Part shown: positions 1 through 10,032 of the stretch, in pieces
Layout: each line of letters opens with the position of its first letter
Numbering within the stretch: position 1 is the stretch's first letter
Assembly: GCF_905397375.1 (NCBI RefSeq)
Contig: NZ_CAJPVG010000008.1
Coordinates: forward strand, 162,045-226,044
Length of the DNA stretch: 64,000 nucleotides
Direction of reading: 5' to 3'
Source of the DNA: Ralstonia mannitolilytica
GTDB taxonomy: Bacteria; Pseudomonadota; Gammaproteobacteria; Burkholderiales; Burkholderiaceae
The notes under the pieces: model-generated
What the model was told of the DNA's origin: nothing
The model's input: only the letters and a program-made list of their open reading frames with translations
Databases searched by the model: none
Translations under genes and position numbers: made by a program

Positions 1-429
1 CAGCGTGGCGAACAGCAGGAAGTTCGAGCGGGCCTTGTCGACCTGCACACCCTGCTGGGTCACCTGCGAAGGCAAACGCGCTTCCACGCGCTTCAGGCGG
101 TTCTGCACGTCCACCTGCGCCAGTGCCGGATCGGTACCGGCCTTGAACGTCACGGTGATCTGCGCCTGGCCGTTACCGCCCTGGCTGACCGACTCCATAT
201 AGAGCAGGCCGTCCGCACCGTTCATTTCCTGCTCGATGATGCTGGTGACGGATTCGTCCAGCGTCTTCGCATTGGCGCCCGGATACGTTGCCGTGATGAT
301 GACGGACGGCGGCGCAATGGTCGGGTACTGCGAGATCGGCAGCTGGGTGATCGAAATCGCCCCGGCAAGGATGATGAACAGCGCGAGCACCCAGGCAAAG
401 ACCGGGCGATCGATGAAAAACTTTGCCAT
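1..429 (-). CDS. acrB: RND multidrug efflux inner-membrane transporter, N-terminal fragment (AcrB type)
   Basis: Only the first 143 codons lie in the window; the gene continues past the left edge. The protein starts MAKFFIDRPVFAWV, has one hydrophobic helix at about residues 10-28, and then the YPTIAPP and YPGANAKT motifs that open the porter domain of AcrB/MexB-family proton antiporters. These trimers sit in the inner membrane and export drugs through a periplasmic adaptor and an outer-membrane channel. The start is the ATG 15 nt downstream of the acrA stop, so the two genes form one operon. The substrate range cannot be read from this fragment. Confidence 0.95.
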   Translation of the reverse strand, partial: MAKFFIDRPVFAWVLALFIILAGAISITQLPISQYPTIAPPSVIITATYPGANAKTLDESVTSIIEQEMNGADGLLYMESVSQGGNGQAQITVTFKAGTDPALAQVDVQNRLKRVEARLPSQVTQQGVQVDKARSNFLLFATL

Positions 430-444
430 GCGATGGCTCCTTAG

Positions 445-1710
445 TTACTGCTTGGCTGCCGGTGCGCTGGCAGCGGGTGCGCTGGCTGCGGCGCCGCTGG
501 CCGGGGCCGTGCCGCCGCCCTGGCCTTGCTGAGGCTTGCCCGGGCCCTGTTGGCCCGGTGCTGCGCCCGGCTGCCACGGCACGGCCTTGACCGGTGCGCC
601 GGGACGGACCTTCTGCAGACCGTCGACGATGACCTTGTCGCCGGCCTTCAGACCGCTCGAGACGATCCACTCGGTGCCGATCGAACGGTCCGCCTTGACC
701 TGGCGTACGGCGACCTGCCCCTTCTCATCGACGACCATGACGGAGGCGCCGTCCGGGCTGCGCGTGACAGCCTGCTGCGGCACCGTGATGGCCTGCTCGT
801 CGACGGCCTGCTCGATGCGGGCGCGGACGTACATGCCGGGCAACAGCGTGCGCTCGGGGTTGGGAACGATCGCGCGCAGCGTGATCGTGCCCGTAGCCGG
901 GTCCACCGTGAGGTCGGAGAAGTACAGCTTGCCCGGCTGCGCATAGGCGCGGCCGTCTTCGGTCACGAGGGTGACCTTGGCCGCATCGCCGCCCGCCTTG
1001 GCCAGCTTGCCGGCCTTGAGGGCTTCCTGCAGGCGCATCACCTCGGTGCTCGATTGCGTGAAGGTCAGATAGATGGGGTCGATCTGCTGCACGGTCGTCA
1101 GCAGCGTGGCCTCGCCCTGGCCGACCAGCGCACCTTCGGTGACCTGCGCCAGGCCGGCGCGGCCGGCGATCGGCGACGTCACGCTGGCATAGCCAAGGTT
1201 CAGCTTGGCGGTTTCCACGGCGGCACGCGCGGCCGCCACGTCGGCGGTGGCCTGCTTGGCCGCGGCGACGGCGTCGTCGTAATCCTGCTTGCTGATGGCG
1301 TTGGTGGCGACCAGCGGCTTGTAGCGCTCGGCCTTGATCTGCGCCTGCGATTGCGTGGCCTCCGAGCGTGCCAGTTGCGCCTTGGCGCTGTCGAGCGACG
1401 CACGATACGGCGCCGGATCGATCTGGAACAGCTGCTGGCCGGCCTTCACGTCGCTGCCTTCGGCATACATGCGCTTGAGCACGATGCCAGCGACCCGCGC
1501 ACGCACCTGCGCCACGCGCGTGGCTTCCAGGCGGCCCGGCAATTCGCTGGTCAGGCCAACGGCATGCGGCTGCACGGTCACAACGCCGACTTCGGCCGGA
1601 GGCATGCCGGCGCCGCCCGGCCCTTGTGCCTGCTTGTTGCCGCAGGCTGCAAGCGCCACCACCACGAATGCGGCGGCGGCGAGTTGGTGATAACGGCGGG
1701 TGTTCGTCAT
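445..1710 (-). CDS. acrA: RND efflux periplasmic adaptor lipoprotein (AcrA type)
   Basis: Membrane-fusion protein of 421 aa that links the AcrB pump to an outer-membrane channel. A lipoprotein signal ends in LAAC at about residues 15-18, so the mature protein should be anchored by a lipidated Cys. A biotinyl-lipoyl-like segment and a long alpha-helical hairpin (about residues 90-170) follow, then a beta-barrel region. The last 40 or so residues are an Ala/Pro/Gln-rich tail. The frame stays open upstream to 1992, but family alignment and the signal peptide support the ATG at 1710; MGSS at 1722 is an alternative. It is transcribed with acrB, from an AcrR-operator promoter about 305 nt upstream. 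Confidence 0.95.
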   Translation of the reverse strand: MTNTRRYHQLAAAAFVVVALAACGNKQAQGPGGAGMPPAEVGVVTVQPHAVGLTSELPGRLEATRVAQVRARVAGIVLKRMYAEGSDVKAGQQLFQIDPAPYRASLDSAKAQLARSEATQSQAQIKAERYKPLVATNAISKQDYDDAVAAAKQATADVAAARAAVETAKLNLGYASVTSPIAGRAGLAQVTEGALVGQGEATLLTTVQQIDPIYLTFTQSSTEVMRLQEALKAGKLAKAGGDAAKVTLVTEDGRAYAQPGKLYFSDLTVDPATGTITLRAIVPNPERTLLPGMYVRARIEQAVDEQAITVPQQAVTRSPDGASVMVVDEKGQVAVRQVKADRSIGTEWIVSSGLKAGDKVIVDGLQKVRPGAPVKAVPWQPGAAPGQQGPGKPQQGQGGGTAPASGAAASAPAASAPAAKQ

Positions 1711-2023
1711 AGATGACCCCATGTGGCGATAAGCGGAATGCCGGCGGATCGCATACCGGACAGCGCGCAAACGAGTGCGACGCCGGCAAACCGTCAGCGA
1801 AACAAAAAAACAGAAAACGAAAACGTCCGATGCTAGCCGTATCTGGCTGCATGCGATATGGCCTGTGCGACGAACTCGCAACAACCGGGGCCAGAATGCG
1901 AGAAGCGGGAGCGATCGGCAGTCGGTCTCCGCGCCCGGCGCCGGCGAACAGAGCCAGCGCCGGACCGCGAGCCACACCACGAAGTGGCGCAAACGACCAT
2001 GGGCAAGCGACGGAGTGCGCGCT

Positions 2024-2052
2024 ATTATAGATACGTTCGCGTATGTATGTAA
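2024..2052 (-). promoter_or_regulatory. Predicted acrAB promoter
   Basis: On the minus strand a perfect TATAAT lies at 2029-2024, with TTACAT (2052-2047) 17 nt upstream or CTTACA (2053-2048) at 18 nt as the -35. The spacer is filled by the inverted repeat described at 2028-2051, so repressor binding would block polymerase directly. Predicted transcripts start near 2017, leaving a leader of about 305 nt before acrA. Confidence 0.6.
2028..2051. promoter_or_regulatory. AcrR/TtgR-type operator
   Basis: A 24-bp imperfect inverted repeat with half-sites TAGATAC and GTATGTA. By my manual comparison with the E. coli AcrR operator as I remember it, about 19 of 24 positions agree. It overlaps the predicted acrA -35/-10 region and lies between acrA and the divergent TetR gene, where the local repressor is expected to bind. 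Confidence 0.7.
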
Positions 2053-2280
2053 GTCGGCCTGCGATCAGTACGGACTCCGTTGACACGTTTCCGGAGTGCG
2101 TAGCAAGCAGGGCGGCGTGCCGAACGTGCGGCGCATGCCGCGCTGCGACAAGCATTGTCGGCGAGCGGAGCGTCTGCCGCGTTGTGCAAAGCGCAATGCT
2201 GCGTTGCCCGGATTTGTGCGACGCACAAAAGCCAATCGAAAGAACGACGGCACGCTGGGCCGGCGTTCCTCTGGAACATC

Positions 2281-2946
2281 ATGGTCAGACGAACCAAGGA
2301 AGAAGCCCTGGAAACACGCAACCGCATCCTCGACGCGGCGGAAGACGTGTTCTACGCGCGCGGTGTGGCGCGCACATCGTTATCGGATATCGCCCAGGCG
2401 GCGGGGGTGACGCGCGGCGCCATCTATTGGCACTTCCGCAACAAGACCGACGTGTTCTCCGCCATGTGCGAGCGCGTGAAGCTTCCGATGGAAACGATGT
2501 GCTCGCCGCCCGGTGTGGAAGCCGACGACCCGCTCGGTGAGTTGCGCAACGTCGGCAATTTCCTGCTGCGCCAACTCGTCGAAGACGCGCATTGGCGCAA
2601 GGTGTTCGAGATCATGTTCAACAAGTGCGAGTTCGTCGAAGACACGAGCCCGATCCTCAAGCGTCAGCAGGAATCCTATGAAGAAGGCATGGCGCGCCTG
2701 AGCAGCATCATCGAGCAGGCCACGCGGCGCGGCCAGTTGCCGGCCGACCTCGACATCCCGCTGGCCGTCGCGCATTTCCATGCGGCATTCAACGGCATCA
2801 TGGGCGACTATCTCTTCTATCCCGATGCGTCCAGCCTCGCCAGCAAGCGCGAGCGCCTGCTCGATGCGTGCATCGACACCCTGAAATACTCGCCCGCGCT
2901 TCGCCGGTCGCAACCGGCTGCCAGTCGGGCCGAGGCCTCGGCATGA
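2281..2946 (+). CDS. acrR: TetR-family repressor of the acrAB efflux operon
   Basis: A 221-aa TetR/AcrR regulator. The N-terminal helix-turn-helix is at about residues 33-58 (LSDIAQAAGVTRGAIYWHF), and the remaining all-helical part is the ligand-binding and dimer domain. It is divergent from acrAB with an AcrR-type operator between them, so drug-responsive repression of acrAB is the likely role. The frame is open from 2155, but the ATG at 2281 matches the family start. The stop overlaps the start of the patatin gene (ATGA), so the two are translationally coupled, which is unusual for a pump repressor. Confidence 0.9.
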   Translation: MVRRTKEEALETRNRILDAAEDVFYARGVARTSLSDIAQAAGVTRGAIYWHFRNKTDVFSAMCERVKLPMETMCSPPGVEADDPLGELRNVGNFLLRQLVEDAHWRKVFEIMFNKCEFVEDTSPILKRQQESYEEGMARLSSIIEQATRRGQLPADLDIPLAVAHFHAAFNGIMGDYLFYPDASSLASKRERLLDACIDTLKYSPALRRSQPAASRAEASA

Positions 2947-3836
2947 GCGCGCCCGCGTTCGACCAGATGGTGTTTGCCGGCGGCGGCAACCGGTGCTGGT
3001 GGCAGGCCGGCTGGTGGGATGTCGTGCAACCGGAGCTCGGCCTGGCGCCGCGTGTGATTGCCGGCATCTCGGCGGGCGCATCGACGGCGTGCATGCTGCA
3101 TGCGTGGAATTCCGCCGAGCTGATGGACTACTACGGCGAGGCGCTGCGCCACAACACCCGCAACGCCCACTGGGGCAACCTGCTGCGCGGCGAACGGGTG
3201 TTCCCGCATTACGGCATGTACCGCGCGGCCCTGCTGACGGTGTTCGGTGAGGGCCGCTTGGGGCGGCTTGCGCAGGCACCCGAAATCCGCATCGGCGTCG
3301 CGCACATTCCGCGCTGGATGGGTGCGCGCACGGCGGTGGCGGCTGGGCTGATCGCGTACAACATCGAAAAGCACGTCCGCAAGACGCTGCACCCGACGCT
3401 CGGCAAGCGCCTCGGCTTCACGGCGGAGATCGTGCGCGCACAGGATTGCGCCACGCCCGAAGAGCTGGCCGACCTGCTGCTGCAGTCCGCCTCCACGCCG
3501 CCGTTCACGCCAGTGCTGCGACGCGCGGGGCGGCCGGTGCTGGACGGCGGCATGGTCGACAACGTGCCGGTGCACGCGCTCGACCCCTCGCCCGGCGATG
3601 CGCTGGTGCTGGTCACGCGCCTGTACCCGCGGCCCACGCATTTCCGCATGGATGTGCCCGTGGCCGGCGGCGTGCAGCGCCGCTTCTACGTGCAGCCCTC
3701 GCGCAAGGTGCCGATCTCCAGTTGGGACTACACCCGCCCCGAGGCCATGCGCGACGCCTACGCGCTCGGCCGTCATGACGGCGAAACGTTCCTGCGCGAA
3801 CTTCCTCGCGGGTTCGCCACAGCCGTCGCGGCATAG
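2943..3836 (+). CDS. Patatin-like phospholipase
   Basis: A 297-aa protein of the patatin (Ser-Asp dyad) acyl-hydrolase family. The oxyanion-hole glycine motif GGGNR is at residues 13-17, the nucleophile elbow GISAG has Ser43, and the catalytic Asp of the DGG motif is Asp201. No signal peptide or transmembrane helix is evident, so it probably acts in the cytosol or at the inner face of the membrane on lipid acyl esters; the substrate is unknown. The start is the ATG overlapping the acrR stop by 4 nt. This coupling suggests a link between lipid turnover and the efflux regulon, which is inference. Confidence 0.85.
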   Translation: MSAPAFDQMVFAGGGNRCWWQAGWWDVVQPELGLAPRVIAGISAGASTACMLHAWNSAELMDYYGEALRHNTRNAHWGNLLRGERVFPHYGMYRAALLTVFGEGRLGRLAQAPEIRIGVAHIPRWMGARTAVAAGLIAYNIEKHVRKTLHPTLGKRLGFTAEIVRAQDCATPEELADLLLQSASTPPFTPVLRRAGRPVLDGGMVDNVPVHALDPSPGDALVLVTRLYPRPTHFRMDVPVAGGVQRRFYVQPSRKVPISSWDYTRPEAMRDAYALGRHDGETFLRELPRGFATAVAA

Positions 3837-3911
3837 CCGCTGCGCAGGGCCGGCGCGCCCGCCGGCGTGCCATCCGGGCCGCCCGGCCGTTGCCTCCTGG
3901 ACGGACCTGCC

Positions 3912-5303
3912 ATGCCCGCCAACCCCGCACATGCGTTTGACCTGATCGTGATCGGCGCCGGCCCGGCGGGGCTGGCTGCGGCGCATCGATCTGCACAACT
4001 CGGTGCGCGCACGTTGCTCATCGACCGCGCGCACGCGGGCGGCACCTCCGGCAATCGGGGCTGCATTCCCAAGATGCTGCTCCGATATGGCGCGGCGATG
4101 GCACGGTGCTCCGGCGCGAACCCCGCCGCCCACGCCTGGGCAGACACCATCGCACGGGCCCGCGGCGAAGTCGCACGACAGCGCGATGCCCACCTCGCCG
4201 AGCTCGCCGATGCCGGCGTCCAATGGATGCGCGGCATGGCGTCATTGCGCGGCCGAGGCATCGTGCGCGTGCAGACCGACGCAGGCAAGACCACGCTGCG
4301 CGCGCGGCAGATCGTGCTGGCCGCCGGCGCCCATCCCATGCCGCTGTCCGCGCCCGGCGCCGAGCTGGCGTGCACCTCCGACGACGTACTCGGGTGGGAC
4401 GCGCTGCCCGCGTCACTGATCGTGGTCGGCGGCAGCGCCATTGCCGTGGAGCTCGCGTCCACGCTGGCGGGCTTTGGCGTGCGCGTGACATTGCTGGCGC
4501 GCGATGCGCGCGTGCTGCCCGAATTCGACGACGCATTGTCTGACGCCGCAGCCCGCGCGCTCGCTGCGAGCGGCGTCGAGCTGATCGCGGGCGCCGACAT
4601 CGCCCGCATCGAACGCGACGCCGTCAACGGCGAGGGCGTGGTCGTCCACGTGAACCCGGCAGGCAACGGGGTCTCGCGCCTACTGCGCGCCCAGCACGTG
4701 CTCAGTGCCGTCGGCCGCGCCCCGAATACGGCCGGCCTGGGCGTGGAAGCCGCAGGCGTCACGCTGGATGCGCGTGCGCGCATTGCGGTGGACCGCCACT
4801 TCCGCACGCGCGCACGCGGCGTGCATGCGGTGGGCGACCTCTGCAGCGGCAGCCCGCTGCAGCTGGCGCCGGTGGCGGCGGCGCAAGGCCGCTACGTGGC
4901 CGAGCGGCTCTTTGGCAAGGGCGTCAAGTTGCCCGACATGAGCATGGTGCCGATGGCCGTGTTCTGTGATCCGGCCATCGCCAGCGTGGGCCTGACCGAA
5001 GCCGAAGCCCGCGCGCGCTGGCCCGAGACCGACAAGCGCACCGCAGCCGACCGCATCGACGTGGTGGTGCGCCGCTTTGTGCCGCTGGAGCAGCGCTTTG
5101 CCGGCACGGGCCGGGAATCGCTGATCAAACTCGTCTGCAACGCGCGCAGCGGACGCGTGCTCGGTGCGCACATCGTCGACAACGCGGCGCCCGACCTCAT
5201 CCAGACCCTGGCCGTGGCGGTGCGCATGGGCGTGCGGCTCAAGCACCTGCGCACGACCGTCGGATTGCACCCGAGCGTCGCCGAGGCGCTGGTGGCGGGG
5301 TGA
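3912..5303 (+). CDS. FAD-dependent pyridine nucleotide-disulfide oxidoreductase with altered redox motif
   Basis: A 463-aa protein of the glutathione reductase/dihydrolipoamide dehydrogenase family. It has an N-terminal FAD fold (GAGPAGLAAA), a central NAD(P) fold (VVGGSAIAVELA), a second FAD motif (AVGDL) and a C-terminal dimer domain ending in HPSVAE, which carries the His-Glu pair. The active-site CX4C motif is broken: it reads GGTSGNRGC, with Ser46 for the first Cys and only Cys51 left. A normal dithiol-disulfide cycle is therefore unlikely, and a monothiol or NAD(P)H-oxidising role is possible. The spacer after the patatin gene is 75 nt, so cotranscription is plausible. Confidence 0.85.
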   Translation: MPANPAHAFDLIVIGAGPAGLAAAHRSAQLGARTLLIDRAHAGGTSGNRGCIPKMLLRYGAAMARCSGANPAAHAWADTIARARGEVARQRDAHLAELADAGVQWMRGMASLRGRGIVRVQTDAGKTTLRARQIVLAAGAHPMPLSAPGAELACTSDDVLGWDALPASLIVVGGSAIAVELASTLAGFGVRVTLLARDARVLPEFDDALSDAAARALAASGVELIAGADIARIERDAVNGEGVVVHVNPAGNGVSRLLRAQHVLSAVGRAPNTAGLGVEAAGVTLDARARIAVDRHFRTRARGVHAVGDLCSGSPLQLAPVAAAQGRYVAERLFGKGVKLPDMSMVPMAVFCDPAIASVGLTEAEARARWPETDKRTAADRIDVVVRRFVPLEQRFAGTGRESLIKLVCNARSGRVLGAHIVDNAAPDLIQTLAVAVRMGVRLKHLRTTVGLHPSVAEALVAG

Positions 5304-5420
5304 TGGAGCCCCGGGGGTCGCACACTCGTTCAATTTTCCTGATGGCTCTCTGCAAAACCGTGCATGCTGCGGGCTCGACACGGGCGCAGAATGGCAAGCC
5401 TATCTTTCAGGAAATTTGAC

Positions 5421-6311
5421 ATGCTTCCCGTGCTCTACCTTTCTCATGGGTCGCCCATGCTGGCGGTCGATCCGGGCCCGGTCGGCAAGGCGCTGGCGAC
5501 ACTCGGCCAGGACATGGCGGCGCTCGCGCCCCGTGCCATCGCGGTGATTTCGCCGCACTGGATGACGCGCCGTCCGGCGGTCACGGCCCGCGCGCAGCAG
5601 GAGGCGTGGCACGACTTTGGCGGCTTCCCGCCGCAGCTGTATGCCCTCGAATATGCGCCCGCCGGCGCGCCCGACGTGGCCGAGCGCATCCGTGCGCTGA
5701 TCGACGGCAATATCGTCCCCGGGCTCGAAGAACAGGCCTCCACGGTGCTCGACCCGCGCCAGCCGCTCGACCACGGCGCATGGATTCCGCTGATGCTGAT
5801 GCTGCCTGAGGCGCAGATCCCGGTGGTGCAGGTGTCGCTGATGCCGGGCCTGTCGCCGGCCTGCCAGATGGCGATGGGGCGCACCCTTGCGCCGTTGCGC
5901 GACGAGGGTGTGCTGATCGTCGGGTCGGGCAGTTTCACGCACAACCTGCGTGCGCTGATGCGCGGTCCCGGCACGGCCCAGCACGGCATGGCCGTCGAGC
6001 CATGGGTCGTGGCGTTCCGCGAATGGATGCTCGAAGCGATGTCCGAAGGGCTGCGCACGGGCGACTTCGCTACCCTGTGCGACTACCGCGCGCAGGCTCC
6101 GCACGCGGCGCACGCCCACCCGACCGACGAGCACCTGATGCCGTTCTACGTGGCACTGGGCGCCGCCATGGGCCAGCCGGGGCAGGCCACGCCCGGCGGC
6201 GTGCAGGCACGGCATGTCGTCGATACGGTGACGTACGGCTCGCTGGCGATGGACAGCTTCCGCTTTGAGGGCGCGGGCGCCATCCAGCCGCCGCTGCACG
6301 CCGCGGCCTGA
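5421..6311 (+). CDS. LigB/DODA-type extradiol ring-cleavage dioxygenase family protein
   Basis: A 296-aa member of the class III extradiol dioxygenase superfamily, YgiD/plant DOPA-dioxygenase branch. The metal-ligand histidines are recognisable in SHGSPM (His9), SPHWM and DHGAW, and a further catalytic-type His lies in SFTHNL. These enzymes use non-haem iron or zinc to open catechol rings with O2. The natural substrate in bacteria is mostly unknown, and no other aromatic-degradation genes are nearby. The chosen ATG has AGGAAA 8 nt upstream; the frame extends to 5364 but without a better ribosome site. Confidence 0.85.
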   Translation: MLPVLYLSHGSPMLAVDPGPVGKALATLGQDMAALAPRAIAVISPHWMTRRPAVTARAQQEAWHDFGGFPPQLYALEYAPAGAPDVAERIRALIDGNIVPGLEEQASTVLDPRQPLDHGAWIPLMLMLPEAQIPVVQVSLMPGLSPACQMAMGRTLAPLRDEGVLIVGSGSFTHNLRALMRGPGTAQHGMAVEPWVVAFREWMLEAMSEGLRTGDFATLCDYRAQAPHAAHAHPTDEHLMPFYVALGAAMGQPGQATPGGVQARHVVDTVTYGSLAMDSFRFEGAGAIQPPLHAAA

Positions 6312-6327
6312 CCGGCCGAGGCTGGCG

Positions 6328-7356
6328 TTACGCGCGAATCAGCGCAGGCGCCAGCGCCGTTGGGTTGACCACGCTGTCGACATTGCCCTGCAGCACATCG
6401 AGGATGTTCTGGAAGGCGACGCGGAAGTACATCTCGTAGCTGTCGCGCTCCACGTAGCCGATGTGCGGCGTGCAGATGCAGTTCTCCATGCGCAGCAGCG
6501 TGTGGCCCTGGAGGATGGGCTCCGTCTCGAAGACGTCGATGGCCGCCATGCCGGGGCGGCCTCGGTTCAGCGACGTCACCAGGCCGTTTTCCTCCACCAG
6601 CTCGGCGCGGCTCGTGTTGACGAAGAGGGCGGTCGGCTTCATCCGCGTGAGGTCGGCCACCGTGACGATGCCGCGCGTCTCGTCGTTCAGGCGCAGGTGC
6701 ACGGACAGCACGTCGGACCGCTCGAACAGCGCTTCCTTCGATTCGGCCACGTCAAAGCCATCGGCACGCGCGCGCTCCTGCGAGCCCTCGCGGCCCCACA
6801 CCAGCACCTTCATTCCGAATGCGCGGCCATAGCCGGCCACGAGCTGGCCGATCTTGCCGTAGCCGAAAATGCCGAGCGTCTGGCCCTTGAGCACGCGGCC
6901 GATGCCGAAGTTGGGCGGCATCGTCGTGGATTTCAGCCCCGACTGCTGCCACGCGCCATGCTTCAGGCTCGCCACGTACTGCGGAATGCGGCGCTGCGCG
7001 GCCATGACCAGCGCCCACGTCAGCTCGGCCGGCGCCACCGGCGAGCCCTTGCCCTCCAGCACGACGACGCCCTTGTCGGTGCAGGCGTCCAGATCGATAT
7101 GGCCGCCCGCATCGCGCGACACGCGGCCGGTCTGGCTGATGATCTTGAGCTTGGGCAGGCGATCGAGCAGCTGGCGCGTGACGCGCGTGCGCTCCCGGAT
7201 CAGCACGATGGCTTCGACATCCGCCACGCGTGCGGCCAGCTGGCCCACACCCTTGACGGTGTTGTTGAACACTTTGACTTCGTGGTCTTGCAGCAGGCTG
7301 AAGCAATCCAGCTTGCGAACGGCGTCTTGGTAGTCGTCCAGTACGGCAATCTTCAT
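6328..7356 (-). CDS. D-2-hydroxyacid dehydrogenase (NAD-dependent, SerA-like family)
   Basis: A 342-aa NAD-linked D-isomer 2-hydroxyacid dehydrogenase. It has the N-terminal half of the substrate domain, a central Rossmann segment with GYGKIG, and the catalytic Arg (TSRAE), Glu (ETEP) and His (TPHIG) in the family order. It is shorter than true SerA and lacks the C-terminal ACT domain, so a role in serine synthesis is not implied; the substrate cannot be assigned. A second in-frame ATG at 7362 (MSMKIAV) fits GAAG/GTGAG upstream about as well. Convergent with the dioxygenase gene, with only 16 nt between stops. Confidence 0.88.
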   Translation of the reverse strand: MKIAVLDDYQDAVRKLDCFSLLQDHEVKVFNNTVKGVGQLAARVADVEAIVLIRERTRVTRQLLDRLPKLKIISQTGRVSRDAGGHIDLDACTDKGVVVLEGKGSPVAPAELTWALVMAAQRRIPQYVASLKHGAWQQSGLKSTTMPPNFGIGRVLKGQTLGIFGYGKIGQLVAGYGRAFGMKVLVWGREGSQERARADGFDVAESKEALFERSDVLSVHLRLNDETRGIVTVADLTRMKPTALFVNTSRAELVEENGLVTSLNRGRPGMAAIDVFETEPILQGHTLLRMENCICTPHIGYVERDSYEMYFRVAFQNILDVLQGNVDSVVNPTALAPALIRA

Positions 7357-7768
7357 CGACATCTCACTTCGGACAATGGTGCGCAGCAAAAAACAGCGAT
7401 CCCTCGCGGTGGTATTCTTCCCATCCCCCGTCGCACGGCAATCCGTGGCGACGTTCGGAAATGCCCGCCGCGGGCACGCAACTTGCGCAGCCACGCTGGT
7501 GACGAGTCCTTATTCTTAATGTCCCGCCACTTTAGCGCACGCGGCCCCCGCTGCCCGGAAAAACCCGTATTCCGGCCGCGCACCGCTTTGTAACTGAATG
7601 TGAAATCAGCACGGACATCCTCCCTCCGCCTGCGTCGCCGCTCCCCCTGGAAACCGCTGATCCGGCCTGTTCACGATGCGCCGTCGATCGCTTTCCCCCC
7701 GCCGCTGGGCGCGGCCTCCGTGCTGACCTGCCGCCGATTTCTTTTTCACTTCCATTGGAGTTTTGGTC
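7357..7768. other. Divergent intergenic region upstream of pckG
   Basis: 412 bases between the dehydrogenase and pckG starts. I see no gene. An inverted repeat CCGGAA-N9-TTCCGG occupies 7555-7575 and could be an operator. A pyrimidine-rich stretch precedes the pckG ribosome site. No convincing sigma-70 promoter was found for pckG; a weak minus-strand candidate (TTGCCG, 17 nt, AGAATA) near 7407-7441 could serve the dehydrogenase. Confidence 0.5.
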
Positions 7769-9637
<1,869 letters not shown>

Positions 9638-9658
9638 TCCAGCCTCATCGGCATGAAG

Positions 9659-9688
9659 AAGCCCGCCTCGCGCGGGCTTTTTATTTTT
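9659..9688 (+). terminator. Rho-independent terminator of pckG
   Basis: An 8-bp stem AAGCCCGC/GCGGGCTT with a 5-nt loop (9659-9679) followed by a T-rich tail, starting 22 nt after the pckG stop. Confidence 0.9.
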
Positions 9689-9997
9689 GGGCTCGGGCGA
9701 CCATCATTGCCCAAACAACGGGCAGTAATCCAAAAGATTTAAATCGCCTGAATTACCCCTCACCGCAAAACGGGTCAATTGATTTTTCTGAAAACAGAAG
9801 CGGATTGTAAAAAATACCGCCCGGCACATGAGACCGAGCATTATGCCAGGCTCAGCATAATAGGCGCGTGTTTATGCGGGAACCGGATCACGCACCGCCA
9901 AGATCGTTGCCTGGCATAGCTTTGTGAAGAACCGATGTCAACCATTCCGCTGCGCGGCGGCGTGCCGGAACGAATTTCCGAATTTTAAAATTCCCGC

Positions 9998-10026
9998 GTG
10001 ACGAATGCCGACGGGATTCTTATAAT
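9998..10026 (+). promoter_or_regulatory. Predicted sigma-70 promoter
   Basis: GTGACG (9998-10003), a 17-nt spacer and a perfect TATAAT (10021-10026). Transcription would begin near 10033, about 430 nt before the response-regulator start and at the foot of the first hairpin of the structured leader. A 14-bp palindrome ends 5 nt upstream of the -35, well placed for a regulator. Confidence 0.55.
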
Positions 10027-10032
10027 CCGGCA

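Larger units (their letters stand above)
1711..2280. other. acrA/acrR divergent intergenic region
   Basis: 570 bases without a convincing gene between the start codons of acrA (left) and the TetR gene (right). It holds the operator-promoter described separately near 2024-2052. The rest would be unusually long leaders for both genes: about 305 nt for acrA and about 230 nt for the regulator. The acrA leader contains an A-rich stretch at about 1800-1830, read as a U-rich run in that transcript. A TTGACA hexamer lies at 2080-2085 on the + strand without a good -10 at normal spacing. Confidence 0.7.

Noticed and set aside
1711..1992. 94-residue N-terminal extension of AcrA
   Set aside because: It would bury the lipoprotein signal peptide in the middle of the protein; the extension is Arg/Cys-rich and unlike any adaptor protein.
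2380..4223. Overlapping antisense frames under acrR, the patatin gene and the reductase gene
   Set aside because: All overlap genes with clear catalytic or DNA-binding motifs on the plus strand; none has recognisable features.
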